Counted from the stretch's first letter, positions 1 to 6,400 are shown. The stretch: DNA of 7,082 nt from Thermogutta sp. (GCF_014359955.1 NZ_JACIYL010000170.1:1-7082); one strand, 5' to 3'. Program-made: numbers and translations. Notes: a model not told the origin generated them from the letters alone.

Positions 1-2391
1 CTTCACGAGGTTCTCATCATCGCCGCGGCTTTGGAGGTCGATGATCCCCGACTCCGGCCCCCCGAGCGGGCGGCCGAGGCCGACCTCTGCCACGCCCAGT
101 TTCGCCATCCGGAGTCCGATTTCCTCGGCTATCTCAAACTCTGGGACTTCTACCAGTCGCTGAAAGCCAAACTTTCCCGCAGCCAGATGCAGAAAGCCTG
201 CCAGCAGAATTTCCTCTCCTACAATCGACTCCGTGAGTGGTCGGATATTTTTCGCGAGCTGCAGGAGATTGTGGCCGAGTCCGGGATGAAACTCAACCGC
301 CGCAAGGACGATCCCACGGCAATCCACCGGGCGATCCTGACCGGACTCCTGTCCAACGTGGCCATGCGGCACAACCGCTACGAGTACACCGTGGCCGGAG
401 GTGGCAAGGCCGTTCTCTGGCCCGGGTCCGGCGTCTTTGAAACCAAACCGGCCTGGGTGATGGCCGCCGAACTGGTGGAAACCGCCCGCCGTTACCTGCG
501 GGTGTGCGCCAGGATCGATCCCGCCTGGGTGGAAGAACTCGCGCCCCATCTGATCAAAAAAACGTACGTGGATCCGTACTGGAGTCGGCGTTATGGGGCG
601 GCCATGGTTTACGAGAAAGTGCTCCTTTTCGGCTTGCCCGTCGTGCCCCGGCGGCGTGTCCCGCTGGGACCTATCGATCCTCCAACCGCGCGGGAAATGC
701 TCATCCAGCACGGTCTCGTGGAGGGAGAAATCGAGTGCCAGGCGGCCTTTTTCGAGCACAACCAGCGGCTGGTGCGAGACCTGGAAACCGCCCAGATCAA
801 GCTCCGGCGTCTGGACCTGCTTCTCGGTCAATGGGCTCAGTTCGACTTCTACGACCAGCGGATCCCCTCGCACGTGTACGATCTCCAGGGACTCCTCGCC
901 TGGTGGAAGGAAGCGTGCAGGGAAAATCCGAAAATTCTCCACATGCAACCGTCGGACGTCCTGAAGGAGGAGCTACCGGCCGACGTGTCCACGCGTTTTC
1001 CCGACCACTTCATCGTGGAAAAGGCCCCCATGCCTCTGACCTATCGCTTCCAGCCGGGACATCCCGAAGATGGGGTCACCCTCACCATCCCCGTGGAAGT
1101 TTTCCATCACCTGGACCCGCGACGTTTGGAGTGGCTCGTCCCGGGGATGGTGGAACCGAAGGTGGCCGCCCTCATCAGGTGCCTCCCCAAGGAACTACGT
1201 CGGCGATTGGTGCCCATCCCCGAGAAAGCGCGGCAAGCCGTGGAGCTGATGCGGTTCGGAGAAGGCCGATTCCTGCCGGCTGTGGCAGAAGCCCTCTCGC
1301 GGATTTCTGGAGAAAAAATCCGTCTGGAGGATTTCCAGCTTGACAAGATCCCCCCTGAACTGCAAATGTCCATCAAGGTGGTGGACGATAAGGGACAGGT
1401 TCTGGCACAGGGCCGGGACTTCTGGCAACTGCGTGAAAAATTGGGAAGCCGGACCACGGTGGCCTATTCGGTCATCGACGATCCCGTCTGGACGAAAGAC
1501 CATCTCCGTGATTGGCCCGATCAGGACCTCCCCGAAGAAGTGGAAGTACACCGCGGCGGCATTCCGGTGAAGGCGTTCCCGATGCTGGTGGACGCGAGGG
1601 ACTCGGTGTCCTTACGACTGGCCGACAGTGCCGCCCGGGCGGCCTACCAGACCCGGTTCGGCCTCCGCCGCCTGCTCGCCTTCGCCACACAGGAACGTCT
1701 CGATCCCCATTGGGATTGGTTTCCCGATCGGGATCGGCTTCGGCTCATCGCCACGCAACTTCCGGAATTCGACTTCCAGGACCAGCTTCTTCTGGCCCTC
1801 GTCGATCGCGCATTCCTGGACGAGAGTCTGGTCGGACCGTGGCTCATCGGGCAGTGGGGCCAGCTTCCTCGGACCCGCGAGGAGTTTCAACGCCTCCGTC
1901 ACGCCGGTCTGCGACGTTTGCCGCTGGCCATCCAGGAAGTGCTGTCGCTCATCCGTCCCCTGCTGGAGGGCTACCATCAGGCACGGCTGGCCGTGGAAAA
2001 ACTGACCGCTCCCCAATGGGAAGAAGCCCGGCAGGATATGGAAGAGCAACTCAACGAGCTCGTCCGTCCCGGTTTTCTCACCCACACCCCGTGGAACTGG
2101 CTCCGCCAGTATCCCCGGTATTTCCAGGGAATATGCCGTCGGGTAGAAGCCCTGCAACTGGGCAACGCGATCCGTGACCGCCAGGCCCTGGCCACCTTCC
2201 GCCCGTTTTGGGAGACCTACCGCAAACGCCGCCAGCTTCACGAGGAAATGGACATCTTCGATCCCGAGCTGATTCAGTTCCGCTGGATGCTGGAAGAATT
2301 TCGTATCTCCCTCTTTGCTCAGGCACTGGGCACGGCCCTGCCCGTTTCACCCCAGCGGCTGGAAAAACAACTCGCCCGCGTCCGGGGATAG
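1..2391 (+). CDS. hrpA: ATP-dependent RNA helicase HrpA, C-terminal part (5' end outside window)
   Basis: DEAH-box RNA helicase of the HrpA family. The E. coli protein acts on mRNA and on stalled or collided ribosomes in the cytoplasm. The reading frame is open from base 1 (first residues LHEVLIIAAALEVDDPR) and ends at TAG 2389-2391, giving 796 visible residues. The E. coli protein is about 1300 residues, so roughly 500 N-terminal residues, including both RecA-like motor domains with the DEAH motif, lie upstream. Visible parts: end of the HA2 region (about 1-75, with ESDFLGYLKLWDFY and SYNRLREWSDIF), OB-fold region (about 107-211, AILTGLLSNVAM and YVDPYWSRRYGAAMVYEKV), and the long HrpA-specific C-terminal domain DUF3418 (about 225 to the end, with IDPPTAREMLIQHGLVEGE and LEWLVPGMVEPKVAALI). 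TTG at 31 is not the start, because homology continues upstream of it. The frame is intact, with no frameshift. Identification is from recalled family motifs and is firm. No operon partner is visible; the downstream ferritin gene is convergent. Confidence 0.93.
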   Translation, partial: LHEVLIIAAALEVDDPRLRPPERAAEADLCHAQFRHPESDFLGYLKLWDFYQSLKAKLSRSQMQKACQQNFLSYNRLREWSDIFRELQEIVAESGMKLNRRKDDPTAIHRAILTGLLSNVAMRHNRYEYTVAGGGKAVLWPGSGVFETKPAWVMAAELVETARRYLRVCARIDPAWVEELAPHLIKKTYVDPYWSRRYGAAMVYEKVLLFGLPVVPRRRVPLGPIDPPTAREMLIQHGLVEGEIECQAAFFEHNQRLVRDLETAQIKLRRLDLLLGQWAQFDFYDQRIPSHVYDLQGLLAWWKEACRENPKILHMQPSDVLKEELPADVSTRFPDHFIVEKAPMPLTYRFQPGHPEDGVTLTIPVEVFHHLDPRRLEWLVPGMVEPKVAALIRCLPKELRRRLVPIPEKARQAVELMRFGEGRFLPAVAEALSRISGEKIRLEDFQLDKIPPELQMSIKVVDDKGQVLAQGRDFWQLREKLGSRTTVAYSVIDDPVWTKDHLRDWPDQDLPEEVEVHRGGIPVKAFPMLVDARDSVSLRLADSAARAAYQTRFGLRRLLAFATQERLDPHWDWFPDRDRLRLIATQLPEFDFQDQLLLALVDRAFLDESLVGPWLIGQWGQLPRTREEFQRLRHAGLRRLPLAIQEVLSLIRPLLEGYHQARLAVEKLTAPQWEEARQDMEEQLNELVRPGFLTHTPWNWLRQYPRYFQGICRRVEALQLGNAIRDRQALATFRPFWETYRKRRQLHEEMDIFDPELIQFRWMLEEFRISLFAQALGTALPVSPQRLEKQLARVRG

Positions 2392-2431
2392 GAAACCGGG
2401 TGGTCTCCAGGGCTATATGGAGTCCAGTTTT

Positions 2432-2461
2432 GGTAGGGGCAATTCATGAATTGCCCCTACC
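2432..2461. repeat. Perfect 30-bp palindrome, probable dispersed REP-like element
   Basis: Each arm is GGTAGGGGCAATTCA followed directly by its reverse complement, 15 bp against 15 bp with no mismatch and no spacer. It sits 40 bases after the hrpA stop, between convergent genes. No T run follows it on either strand (GGTCAGG on +, AAAACTGG on -), so it is not a standard Rho-independent terminator. In one + frame it reads VGAIHELP, a peptide I recall recurring in spurious ORFs of unrelated genomes that carry this kind of GGGGCAATTCATGAATTGCCCC repeat. That recollection is the basis for calling it a dispersed repeat; copies elsewhere in this genome cannot be seen from the window. Confidence 0.75.
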
Positions 2462-2584
2462 GGTCAGGCAAACAGTTCTGCAAACCCCAACATTGACGAA
2501 GCGGCGACCTACCTTATCGGTCGGTCTAAAAAACTCGCTCCCGCTATCCGCCGCGAGGCCAAACTTTTCAACGCCACTGGATCT

Positions 2585-3073
2585 TCAGCTTCGCTGAGCC
2601 AGTTCGCGATCAATCCAGAACAGGCCCTGGGGTGCATCCCCCACCAGCTTCAATCGCTGGACAATGGCGTCCACCGAAGCCTCCTCTTCCACCTGCTCAT
2701 CCACGAACCACTGGAGGAAACTCTCGGTGGCGACGTCGCCTTCCTGCTGCGCCAGTTTCAGCAGGTCCAGAATCCGTTTGGTGATTTCCTGCTCATGGGC
2801 CATCACGTCATCGAACAACTGGGGCAGTTTGGTCCAGTTACTGGGTGGCTGCTGGACGGCCTGAAGCTTCACCTCTCCCCGGCGAAGGAGGATGTACCTG
2901 TAGATTTTCTCAGCGTGCTCCCTCTCCTCTTTCGACTGGACTTCCAGCCAGTGGGCCGCCCCGGGCAGGTTGAGCGCATGGCACCGTGCGGCCATCGCCA
3001 GGTAGAGATAGGAAGAATATAACTCGGCATTGAGCTGATCGTTCAGAGCCTGCAGCAACTTTGCACTCAGCAT
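2585..3073 (-). CDS. ftnA: Ferritin (non-heme, FtnA-type), 162 residues
   Basis: Iron-storage ferritin that oxidises Fe(II) and stores it as mineral inside a 24-subunit cytoplasmic shell. Its length matches bacterial FtnA. All expected ferroxidase residues fall at the same numbers as in E. coli FtnA: E17, E50, H53, E94 and Q127, plus the conserved Y24. The third-site residues E49, E126, E129 and E130 are also present. Signature stretches are NAELYSSYLYLAMA (helix A), KEEREHAEKIYRYI (helix B), HEQEITKRI (helix C) and FLQWFVDEQVEEE (helix D). No heme-binding Met at the bacterioferritin position was recognised, so the FtnA type is preferred. The ATG at 3073 is chosen because AAGGAG lies 7 bases upstream and the protein then starts MLSAKLLQALNDQLN, as in the family; a GTG 24 bases upstream is rejected. 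The gene is divergent from the cupin gene and convergent with hrpA. No clear terminator hairpin lies beyond its stop. Confidence 0.96.
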   Translation of the reverse strand: MLSAKLLQALNDQLNAELYSSYLYLAMAARCHALNLPGAAHWLEVQSKEEREHAEKIYRYILLRRGEVKLQAVQQPPSNWTKLPQLFDDVMAHEQEITKRILDLLKLAQQEGDVATESFLQWFVDEQVEEEASVDAIVQRLKLVGDAPQGLFWIDRELAQRS

Positions 3074-3080
3074 GGCGTCA

Positions 3081-3086
3081 CTCCTT
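3081..3086 (-). promoter_or_regulatory. Shine-Dalgarno of the ferritin gene
   Basis: The minus strand reads AAGGAG then 7 bases (TGACGCC) then ATG. This fixes the ferritin start at 3073 rather than at the GTG at 3097, which lies upstream of the Shine-Dalgarno. Confidence 0.85.
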
Positions 3087-3202
3087 TCCCTTATCACATG
3101 TCAAATGGTTCAATCGACTCGACCACAGGCCGGGGAACCTTTTCCAGTCAAGGCCCTCACTTCAGCACTGTGGCCGCTTCCAGAATCGTGGGAAATTCAT
3201 GT

Positions 3203-3230
3203 ATTATTAGCATCGCAGTCAGAAAGGCAA
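3203..3230 (-). promoter_or_regulatory. Candidate sigma70-type promoter for ferritin
   Basis: On the minus strand, TTGCCT (3230-3225, 4 of 6 to TTGACA) is followed by 16 bases and AATAAT (3208-3203, 5 of 6 to TATAAT). Transcription would begin near 3196, giving a leader of about 120 bases before the ATG. The -10 region overlaps GCTAATAATA, which resembles the first half of a Fur box, but the second half does not fit. Found by eye, and planctomycete promoter rules are poorly known, so this is only a candidate. Confidence 0.35.
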
Positions 3231-3413
3231 CTGCGAAAAGACCAAAGATCCCTCGGCAAGGCAAAATGGCTTCGCATTTCGGCCACAGAACCGGTAAAAT
3301 TGAGCGTCATCACCAAAAACCGACAGTTGTGTCTGCACAGGCCAGTGCTGTGATCACTTTGATGGCACTTCCGGTGCCCGAGTTTGCCAGCGCGTCACGA
3401 ACCTCAGGCATGT

Positions 3414-3419
3414 GAAGGA
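3414..3419 (+). promoter_or_regulatory. Shine-Dalgarno of the cupin gene
   Basis: GAAGGA is followed by 7 bases and the ATG at 3427. The in-frame GTG at 3412 overlaps this motif and so cannot use it, which favours 3427 as the start. Confidence 0.75.
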
Positions 3420-3426
3420 TTCCCGC

Positions 3427-3774
3427 ATGAGCAATCCACAGCCCACCCAGAACCTTTTTGCGCGACCTCTCGATCTTTCTCAACTGCTGAGCGTTCAGAG
3501 TCAGGCGATCGTGAGCCGGATCCTCGTCAAACACCCCACCGGATCGATCACGCTGTTTGCGTTTGATGAGGGCCAGAGCGTCGAAGAGCATACGGCCCCA
3601 TTCGACGCGATGATCCATGTCCTGGAAGGCGAGGCCGTCGTGAGCATCGCCGGAGAATGGCACCTGGTACGTGCGGGCCAGGCCATCCTTTTGCCCGCCA
3701 ATGTCCCCCACGCTGTGCGAGCCCCCAAAGCCTTCAAGATGGTGCTCGTGATGCTCCGCCGACCCGCCGAATAA
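3427..3774 (+). CDS. Small single-domain cupin protein, 115 residues
   Basis: A stand-alone beta-barrel cupin, predicted cytoplasmic because there is no signal peptide or membrane segment. Cupin motif 1 is seen as GQSVEEHTAPFDAMIHVLEGE (residues 49-69) and motif 2 as AGQAILLPANVPHAV (83-97). H55 and H95 match metal-binding His positions. The second His of the classical HxH is A57, and the usual Glu is replaced by D60 or A61, so metal binding may be altered or absent. From memory, the HTAPFDA...VLEGEA and PANVPHA signature is shared by a group of uncharacterised small cupins, so the loss is probably a family trait. Substrate and reaction are unknown; small cupins range from isomerases and dioxygenases to sugar or ligand sensors. 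The gene is divergent from ferritin, which hints at iron or redox stress, but position alone is weak evidence. The stop is TAA 3772-3774; no strong terminator follows. Confidence 0.9.
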   Translation: MSNPQPTQNLFARPLDLSQLLSVQSQAIVSRILVKHPTGSITLFAFDEGQSVEEHTAPFDAMIHVLEGEAVVSIAGEWHLVRAGQAILLPANVPHAVRAPKAFKMVLVMLRRPAE

Positions 3775-3787
3775 ACGCGGAATAAAC
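3769..3787 (+). repeat. Short direct repeat GAATAAAC across the cupin stop
   Basis: GAATAAAC occurs at 3769-3776 and again at 3780-3787, separated by GCG. The first copy contains the cupin stop codon. It looks like a small local duplication with no obvious function. Confidence 0.5.
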
Positions 3788-4067
3788 AGAGTTTCCCCGT
3801 CCGAGCTTGTCCTCCTTGGGGTGAAGTGCTGTCCGCATCGCGCGGGTGGCGCTGTCGATACGGCCTCCTTATCCTCACAGTGCGCCATTAAACTTTCCAT
3901 ACTCTGCGAAATACGCATACTACGAATCTTATCGAATTTATCCAATACATTTCGTCGATGCCGCCGATAGCGATACCGGCACACGATTCTTTCGCGCGAG
4001 TGCAATAGATTTGCCACCCACCCAGCCAAGTGTGCTTTCCCACCTGAATGCCAAGGAGGAGTTGAAC
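3775..4067. other. Intergenic region before the acidic-protein gene (293 bases)
   Basis: The region contains a notably AT-richer patch (about 3885-3965) in an otherwise GC-rich neighbourhood, where a promoter would be expected, but no hexamer pair stands out by eye. The frame of the downstream gene stays open back to a GTG at 3846. The 74 codons so gained precede a proper signal peptide and have no Shine-Dalgarno, so they are read as untranslated leader. The weak CCCC...GGGG pairing just after the cupin has no T run and is not called a terminator. Confidence 0.5.
4053..4060 (+). promoter_or_regulatory. Shine-Dalgarno deciding the acidic-protein start
   Basis: AAGGAGGA is a near-perfect match to the 16S rRNA tail, 7 bases before ATG 4068. 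It selects the start that gives an immediate signal peptide over the upstream in-frame GTG at 3846, and it suggests strong translation. Confidence 0.9.
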
Positions 4068-5990
4068 ATGAGAAAAACCGCGTTCTCGACTGCCGTCTTC
4101 GGCTTATGTAGCTCAGCCCTGTTACTGATAGGACTGTCTTCGCTTCGCGGACCGCTTCCCGTCCTGGCCCAGAACCGTGCTTCTGAAACCTCCGCCACAT
4201 TCACCGAAATGCTCGCCGAGGGGTCTGGTTCGGAGGCGACCACACTGTCCTCCGACGAAGGCGCGACGACGAACGATCCTTTCAACGGCGCCTGGGACAC
4301 AGGCCCCGTCCCCGATGATCCCCTCGCCACCCAGGAGTCCGCATCCTCAGCCGCATCCGCCGATCCCGCCAGTGGTTATCGCTATTATTATCGGTTTGTG
4401 CCCGAGGAAGAGGACTTTGTCTGGGTTGAGGATTCTGACGACGGGCAAGAAAAAGACGATTACGCCGCCGAATCAGAGATTAGCGACTTTGACGATTCGC
4501 TCTCCGGAAATTCTGATGAGGCTCCAGCCCCCACCCTTTCGCCGGACGCGAAAGAGCCTTCCGAAACTGCCCAGTACAGCTTTGTGGACGAGTACTCCCC
4601 CGAAGAGGCCGCCCGCTACGAAATGGCCCAGGAAAACCGGAGCGAGGAAAGCTCCTCCGGCGACCTCGAACTCGCCGAGGACGGCTATTTCCCCTGGTAC
4701 CAGAAGTATTACTACCTGATGGGCAGTCAGGAACATGTCGGTTCCCGGCCCAATTACTGTCGCATTGAGGACGAAAAAACGGCCGAACCGACGCCGGCCC
4801 CCGCGACCGCCGACTCAGGCGACGCAGCCACCGGTCCCGGTTACACCTTTGACGGCCGGACCTGGGAACCGGACTACGAGGCCGATGTCGCCGCCGCCTG
4901 GCTGTTTGCCGCATCGCGCCACCTGACAGGAGCGGACGAGGCCGCAGAGCGGCAGCTCGCCGACATGTCGGACAACCCTGCCCAGGAAGAGGCCGACTCG
5001 CTTCCCGACGAAGCATACGAAGAATGGGACGTGTATTCCGAGATGACCGATCCCGCCTGGGAGGTGATGTCCGATGACGAGGGCCTGGTGCCTTCGGAAG
5101 GGAATCCCAAAGATCAGGCCGAGCCGGAATCCGCCGAGGAAATGATGCCCAGCGAAGAAGAGGGCTTCTCCCCCAAAGCCTTGGACGACTCCGGCGAGTA
5201 CGACTCGTATGACGACGCGATGGAGGACGACTCCTATGATGATGCGATGAAGGACGACGAGTCCCTCACCCCCGAGGAGCCTGCCGCGCCCGAGGACGAC
5301 ACAACCTGGACAATCGTCAATCCCGAGCCGATCGTCTCCTCCTCGGCCGACAGCGATGATGGCTCGCCATCGACTCCGCTGATTTTCGACACTCCCTGGC
5401 ACGGAGAACCGGGCGAGAACTTCTTCTGGGTGGAAAGCGACACCGTCCCCGAAAGCCCGGCCACGGTTGACCAATCCGCGGAATCCGAGTACATGGACTC
5501 CTCCTATGACTGGAACTCGGGCGATTGGGATGCAGGCAGCATGTGGGACGTGGATATGCCCGGGTATCGGATGAGCGATGAGGCCCCTGGTGTGGGGGAC
5601 AATCGGGACGGCCAAGGAGATTTGGAGGATACCTCCGATCCTGCTGGGGAAAGCTCCCAAGGCGAGGCTTTCCAGGGCGAAGGGCAAGAGGAAACTCCCG
5701 CCGAAGCCGGATCGGCTCCCTTGGACGAGGCGATGGATGAGCCGCTCCCGGACGCCACGTATACCGGCGAGTACCTGGAAGGATCCTATGATTGGGAAGA
5801 GTCCGCTGTCCAGGAAAACGGTTTGGAAATGGACGCGGCTGAACCGGTGGGCGCAAACGCGGCGCCTGCGGAGAACGAGGGGGTGTCCCTCGGGCGGGTT
5901 CTCCGCGGACTGGCGGCCGCCACCCTCGGTGCACTTCCCCGACTGGCTCTGCGGGACTTCAACCTGGAAATCCCGACCAACATCAAATGA
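4068..5990 (+). CDS. Secreted, extremely acidic protein of unknown family, 640 residues
   Basis: I do not recognise a family. Residues 1-34 are a signal peptide: MRKTA basic start, hydrophobic core ending LLLIGLSSL, likely cleavage VLA|QN after A34. The mature chain is low-complexity and probably disordered over long stretches. By hand count the whole protein has about 155 Asp/Glu and 27 Lys/Arg, with no Lys or Arg between 396 and 500 or between 514 and 609. Aromatic residues sit in acidic surroundings in recurring short motifs: YRYYYRFVPEEED (105-116), FVWVEDSD (117-124), FFWVESD (452-458), EYMDSSYDW (474-482), EYLEGSYDW (568-576). A 9-residue unit DSYDDAM(E/K)D is tandemly repeated at 379-396. 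A more folded-looking, less acidic part lies around 258-300 (DVAAAWLFAASRHL). The mature part has a single Cys (C231). The C-terminus (606-640) changes abruptly to a basic hydrophobic segment. It could be an envelope, cation-binding or matrix protein, but this is speculation. It is followed by a strong terminator, so it is probably monocistronic. Confidence 0.9.
   Translation: MRKTAFSTAVFGLCSSALLLIGLSSLRGPLPVLAQNRASETSATFTEMLAEGSGSEATTLSSDEGATTNDPFNGAWDTGPVPDDPLATQESASSAASADPASGYRYYYRFVPEEEDFVWVEDSDDGQEKDDYAAESEISDFDDSLSGNSDEAPAPTLSPDAKEPSETAQYSFVDEYSPEEAARYEMAQENRSEESSSGDLELAEDGYFPWYQKYYYLMGSQEHVGSRPNYCRIEDEKTAEPTPAPATADSGDAATGPGYTFDGRTWEPDYEADVAAAWLFAASRHLTGADEAAERQLADMSDNPAQEEADSLPDEAYEEWDVYSEMTDPAWEVMSDDEGLVPSEGNPKDQAEPESAEEMMPSEEEGFSPKALDDSGEYDSYDDAMEDDSYDDAMKDDESLTPEEPAAPEDDTTWTIVNPEPIVSSSADSDDGSPSTPLIFDTPWHGEPGENFFWVESDTVPESPATVDQSAESEYMDSSYDWNSGDWDAGSMWDVDMPGYRMSDEAPGVGDNRDGQGDLEDTSDPAGESSQGEAFQGEGQEETPAEAGSAPLDEAMDEPLPDATYTGEYLEGSYDWEESAVQENGLEMDAAEPVGANAAPAENEGVSLGRVLRGLAAATLGALPRLALRDFNLEIPTNIK
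5202..5255 (+). repeat. Tandem 27-base coding repeat in the acidic-protein gene
   Basis: Two adjacent 27-base units (5202-5228 and 5229-5255) encode DSYDDAMED and DSYDDAMKD. They differ at synonymous third positions (TCG/TCC, GAC/GAT) and by one E-to-K change. The protein repeat is therefore kept while the DNA has diverged, implying an older duplication under protein-level constraint rather than a recent slippage. Confidence 0.85.
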
Positions 5991-6032
5991 GCGGCTGACC
6001 GCAGAATTCCCTGCCTGAACCGCCCCCGTGCC

Positions 6033-6072
6033 TGGCCCGAGTGGGGATCTCCCACGTCGGGCCATTTTTTTT
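6033..6072 (+). terminator. Rho-independent terminator after the acidic-protein gene
   Basis: The stem is TGGCCCGA (6033-6040) with TCGGGCCA (6057-6064) and GTGGG (6041-6045) with CCCAC (6051-6055). There is a 5-base loop GATCT and one bulged G at 6056, followed directly by eight T (6065-6072). It begins 43 bases after the TGA of the acidic gene and separates it from the vWA gene. Confidence 0.93.
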
Positions 6073-6138
6073 GCGCTGCCAGCCGGGAAAATTTGCCCGT
6101 GGAGTCAAGAACGGCAATGATGGGTGGAAGCAAGTGGG

Positions 6139-6167
6139 GGAACTTTCGCGGAAAAAAATCTCTCTAA
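6139..6167 (+). promoter_or_regulatory. Candidate ECF-sigma (sigmaE-like) promoter
   Basis: GGAACTT (6139-6145) matches the classic sigmaE -35 element exactly, and TCTAA (6163-6167) matches its -10 element, with 17 bases between them (16 if the -10 is read as CTCTAA). The spacing fits envelope-stress-type ECF promoters. It points toward the vWA gene and would give a leader of about 320 bases. Planctomycetes are rich in ECF sigma factors, but their promoter motifs differ among groups, so the match is suggestive only. Confidence 0.4.
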
Positions 6168-6345
6168 TCGTTTGGCCGAGAAAACGGCAGGCTTTGCTGT
6201 GAGGAAAAGACTAGAATTTGTATGGGATGCAAGACCTGCCGGGGATTGCGAGAAAATGGCGGTGGCGCGGAGCCGGACCGTTTTATGCTGGCCACGTTTT
6301 GCACTTTCGCCACTTTACCCCGTTATCCCGGTCGAAAGTTTTTGC

Positions 6346-6375
6346 TTGGCAAATGCACGATTCCCAAGTTAAAAT
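6346..6375 (+). promoter_or_regulatory. Candidate sigma70-type promoter for the vWA gene
   Basis: TTGGCA (6346-6351, 5 of 6 to TTGACA), 18 bases, then TAAAAT (6370-6375, 5 of 6 to TATAAT). Transcription would start near 6382 and leave a leader of about 114 bases before ATG 6496. This is the best housekeeping-type promoter match found by eye in the window. Confidence 0.6.
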
Positions 6376-6385
6376 GGCCATAGTC

Positions 6386-6400
6386 CTCCAGAGTGTGGAG
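6386..6400 (+). promoter_or_regulatory. Small stem-loop at the predicted vWA mRNA 5' end
   Basis: CTCCA (6386-6390) pairs with TGGAG (6396-6400) around the loop GAGTG. It would lie within about 20 bases of the predicted transcript 5' end, where such hairpins can stabilise an mRNA. There is no T run, so it is not a terminator. The stem is short and may be chance. Confidence 0.3.

Larger units (their letters stand above)
3074..3426. other. Divergent intergenic region between ferritin and cupin (353 bases)
   Basis: This spacer must carry the start signals of both genes. It holds the ferritin Shine-Dalgarno and promoter candidate on the left and the cupin Shine-Dalgarno on the right. An 8-bp palindrome GTGATCAC (3350-3357), flanked by AGTGC and GCACT, lies about 70 bases before the cupin ATG and could be an operator, but it is short and could be chance. 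Open frames across the region (for example 3098-3415 +) have no family resemblance and no convincing Shine-Dalgarno. No RNA gene was recognised. Confidence 0.6.

Noticed and set aside
504..1343. 279-codon + frame inside hrpA
   Set aside because: Shadow in another frame of a gene whose own frame matches HrpA/DUF3418 throughout; composition is Arg/Pro/Gly-rich as expected for a GC-rich shadow.
1612..2241. 209-codon minus-strand frame inside hrpA
   Set aside because: Antisense shadow of DUF3418 with no motif.
2432..2461. Palindrome as a bidirectional Rho-independent terminator
   Set aside because: No T run follows the stem on either strand and there is no loop; it was recorded as a repeat instead.
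2506..2533. Possible terminator hairpin CGACC/GGTCG between hrpA and ferritin
   Set aside because: Only 5 bp of stem and no T run on either strand in the needed place.
2208..2597. 129-codon + frame across the hrpA end and the palindrome
   Set aside because: It overlaps the hrpA 3' end out of frame, and its VGAIHELP segment is simply the palindrome translated.
3134..3165. GGAACCT followed by TCACT as an ECF promoter toward the cupin
   Set aside because: The -35 deviates from GGAACTT, the -10 does not fit TCTNA, and it lies about 290 bases from the cupin start.
3310..4200. 296-codon open frame on the minus strand
   Set aside because: It runs antisense through the cupin gene and two intergenic regions and has no motif. 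The cupin on the + strand has conserved motifs and a Shine-Dalgarno.
4815..6065. 416-codon open frame on the minus strand
   Set aside because: It is antisense to the acidic-protein gene. Asp/Glu codons (GAN) read backwards as NTC, giving Val/Leu/Ile/Phe and few stops, so the long hydrophobic-looking frame is a composition artefact. No Shine-Dalgarno or family motif.
6124..6372. 82-codon + frame in the spacer before the vWA gene
   Set aside because: No Shine-Dalgarno or motif, and it spans both promoter candidates.
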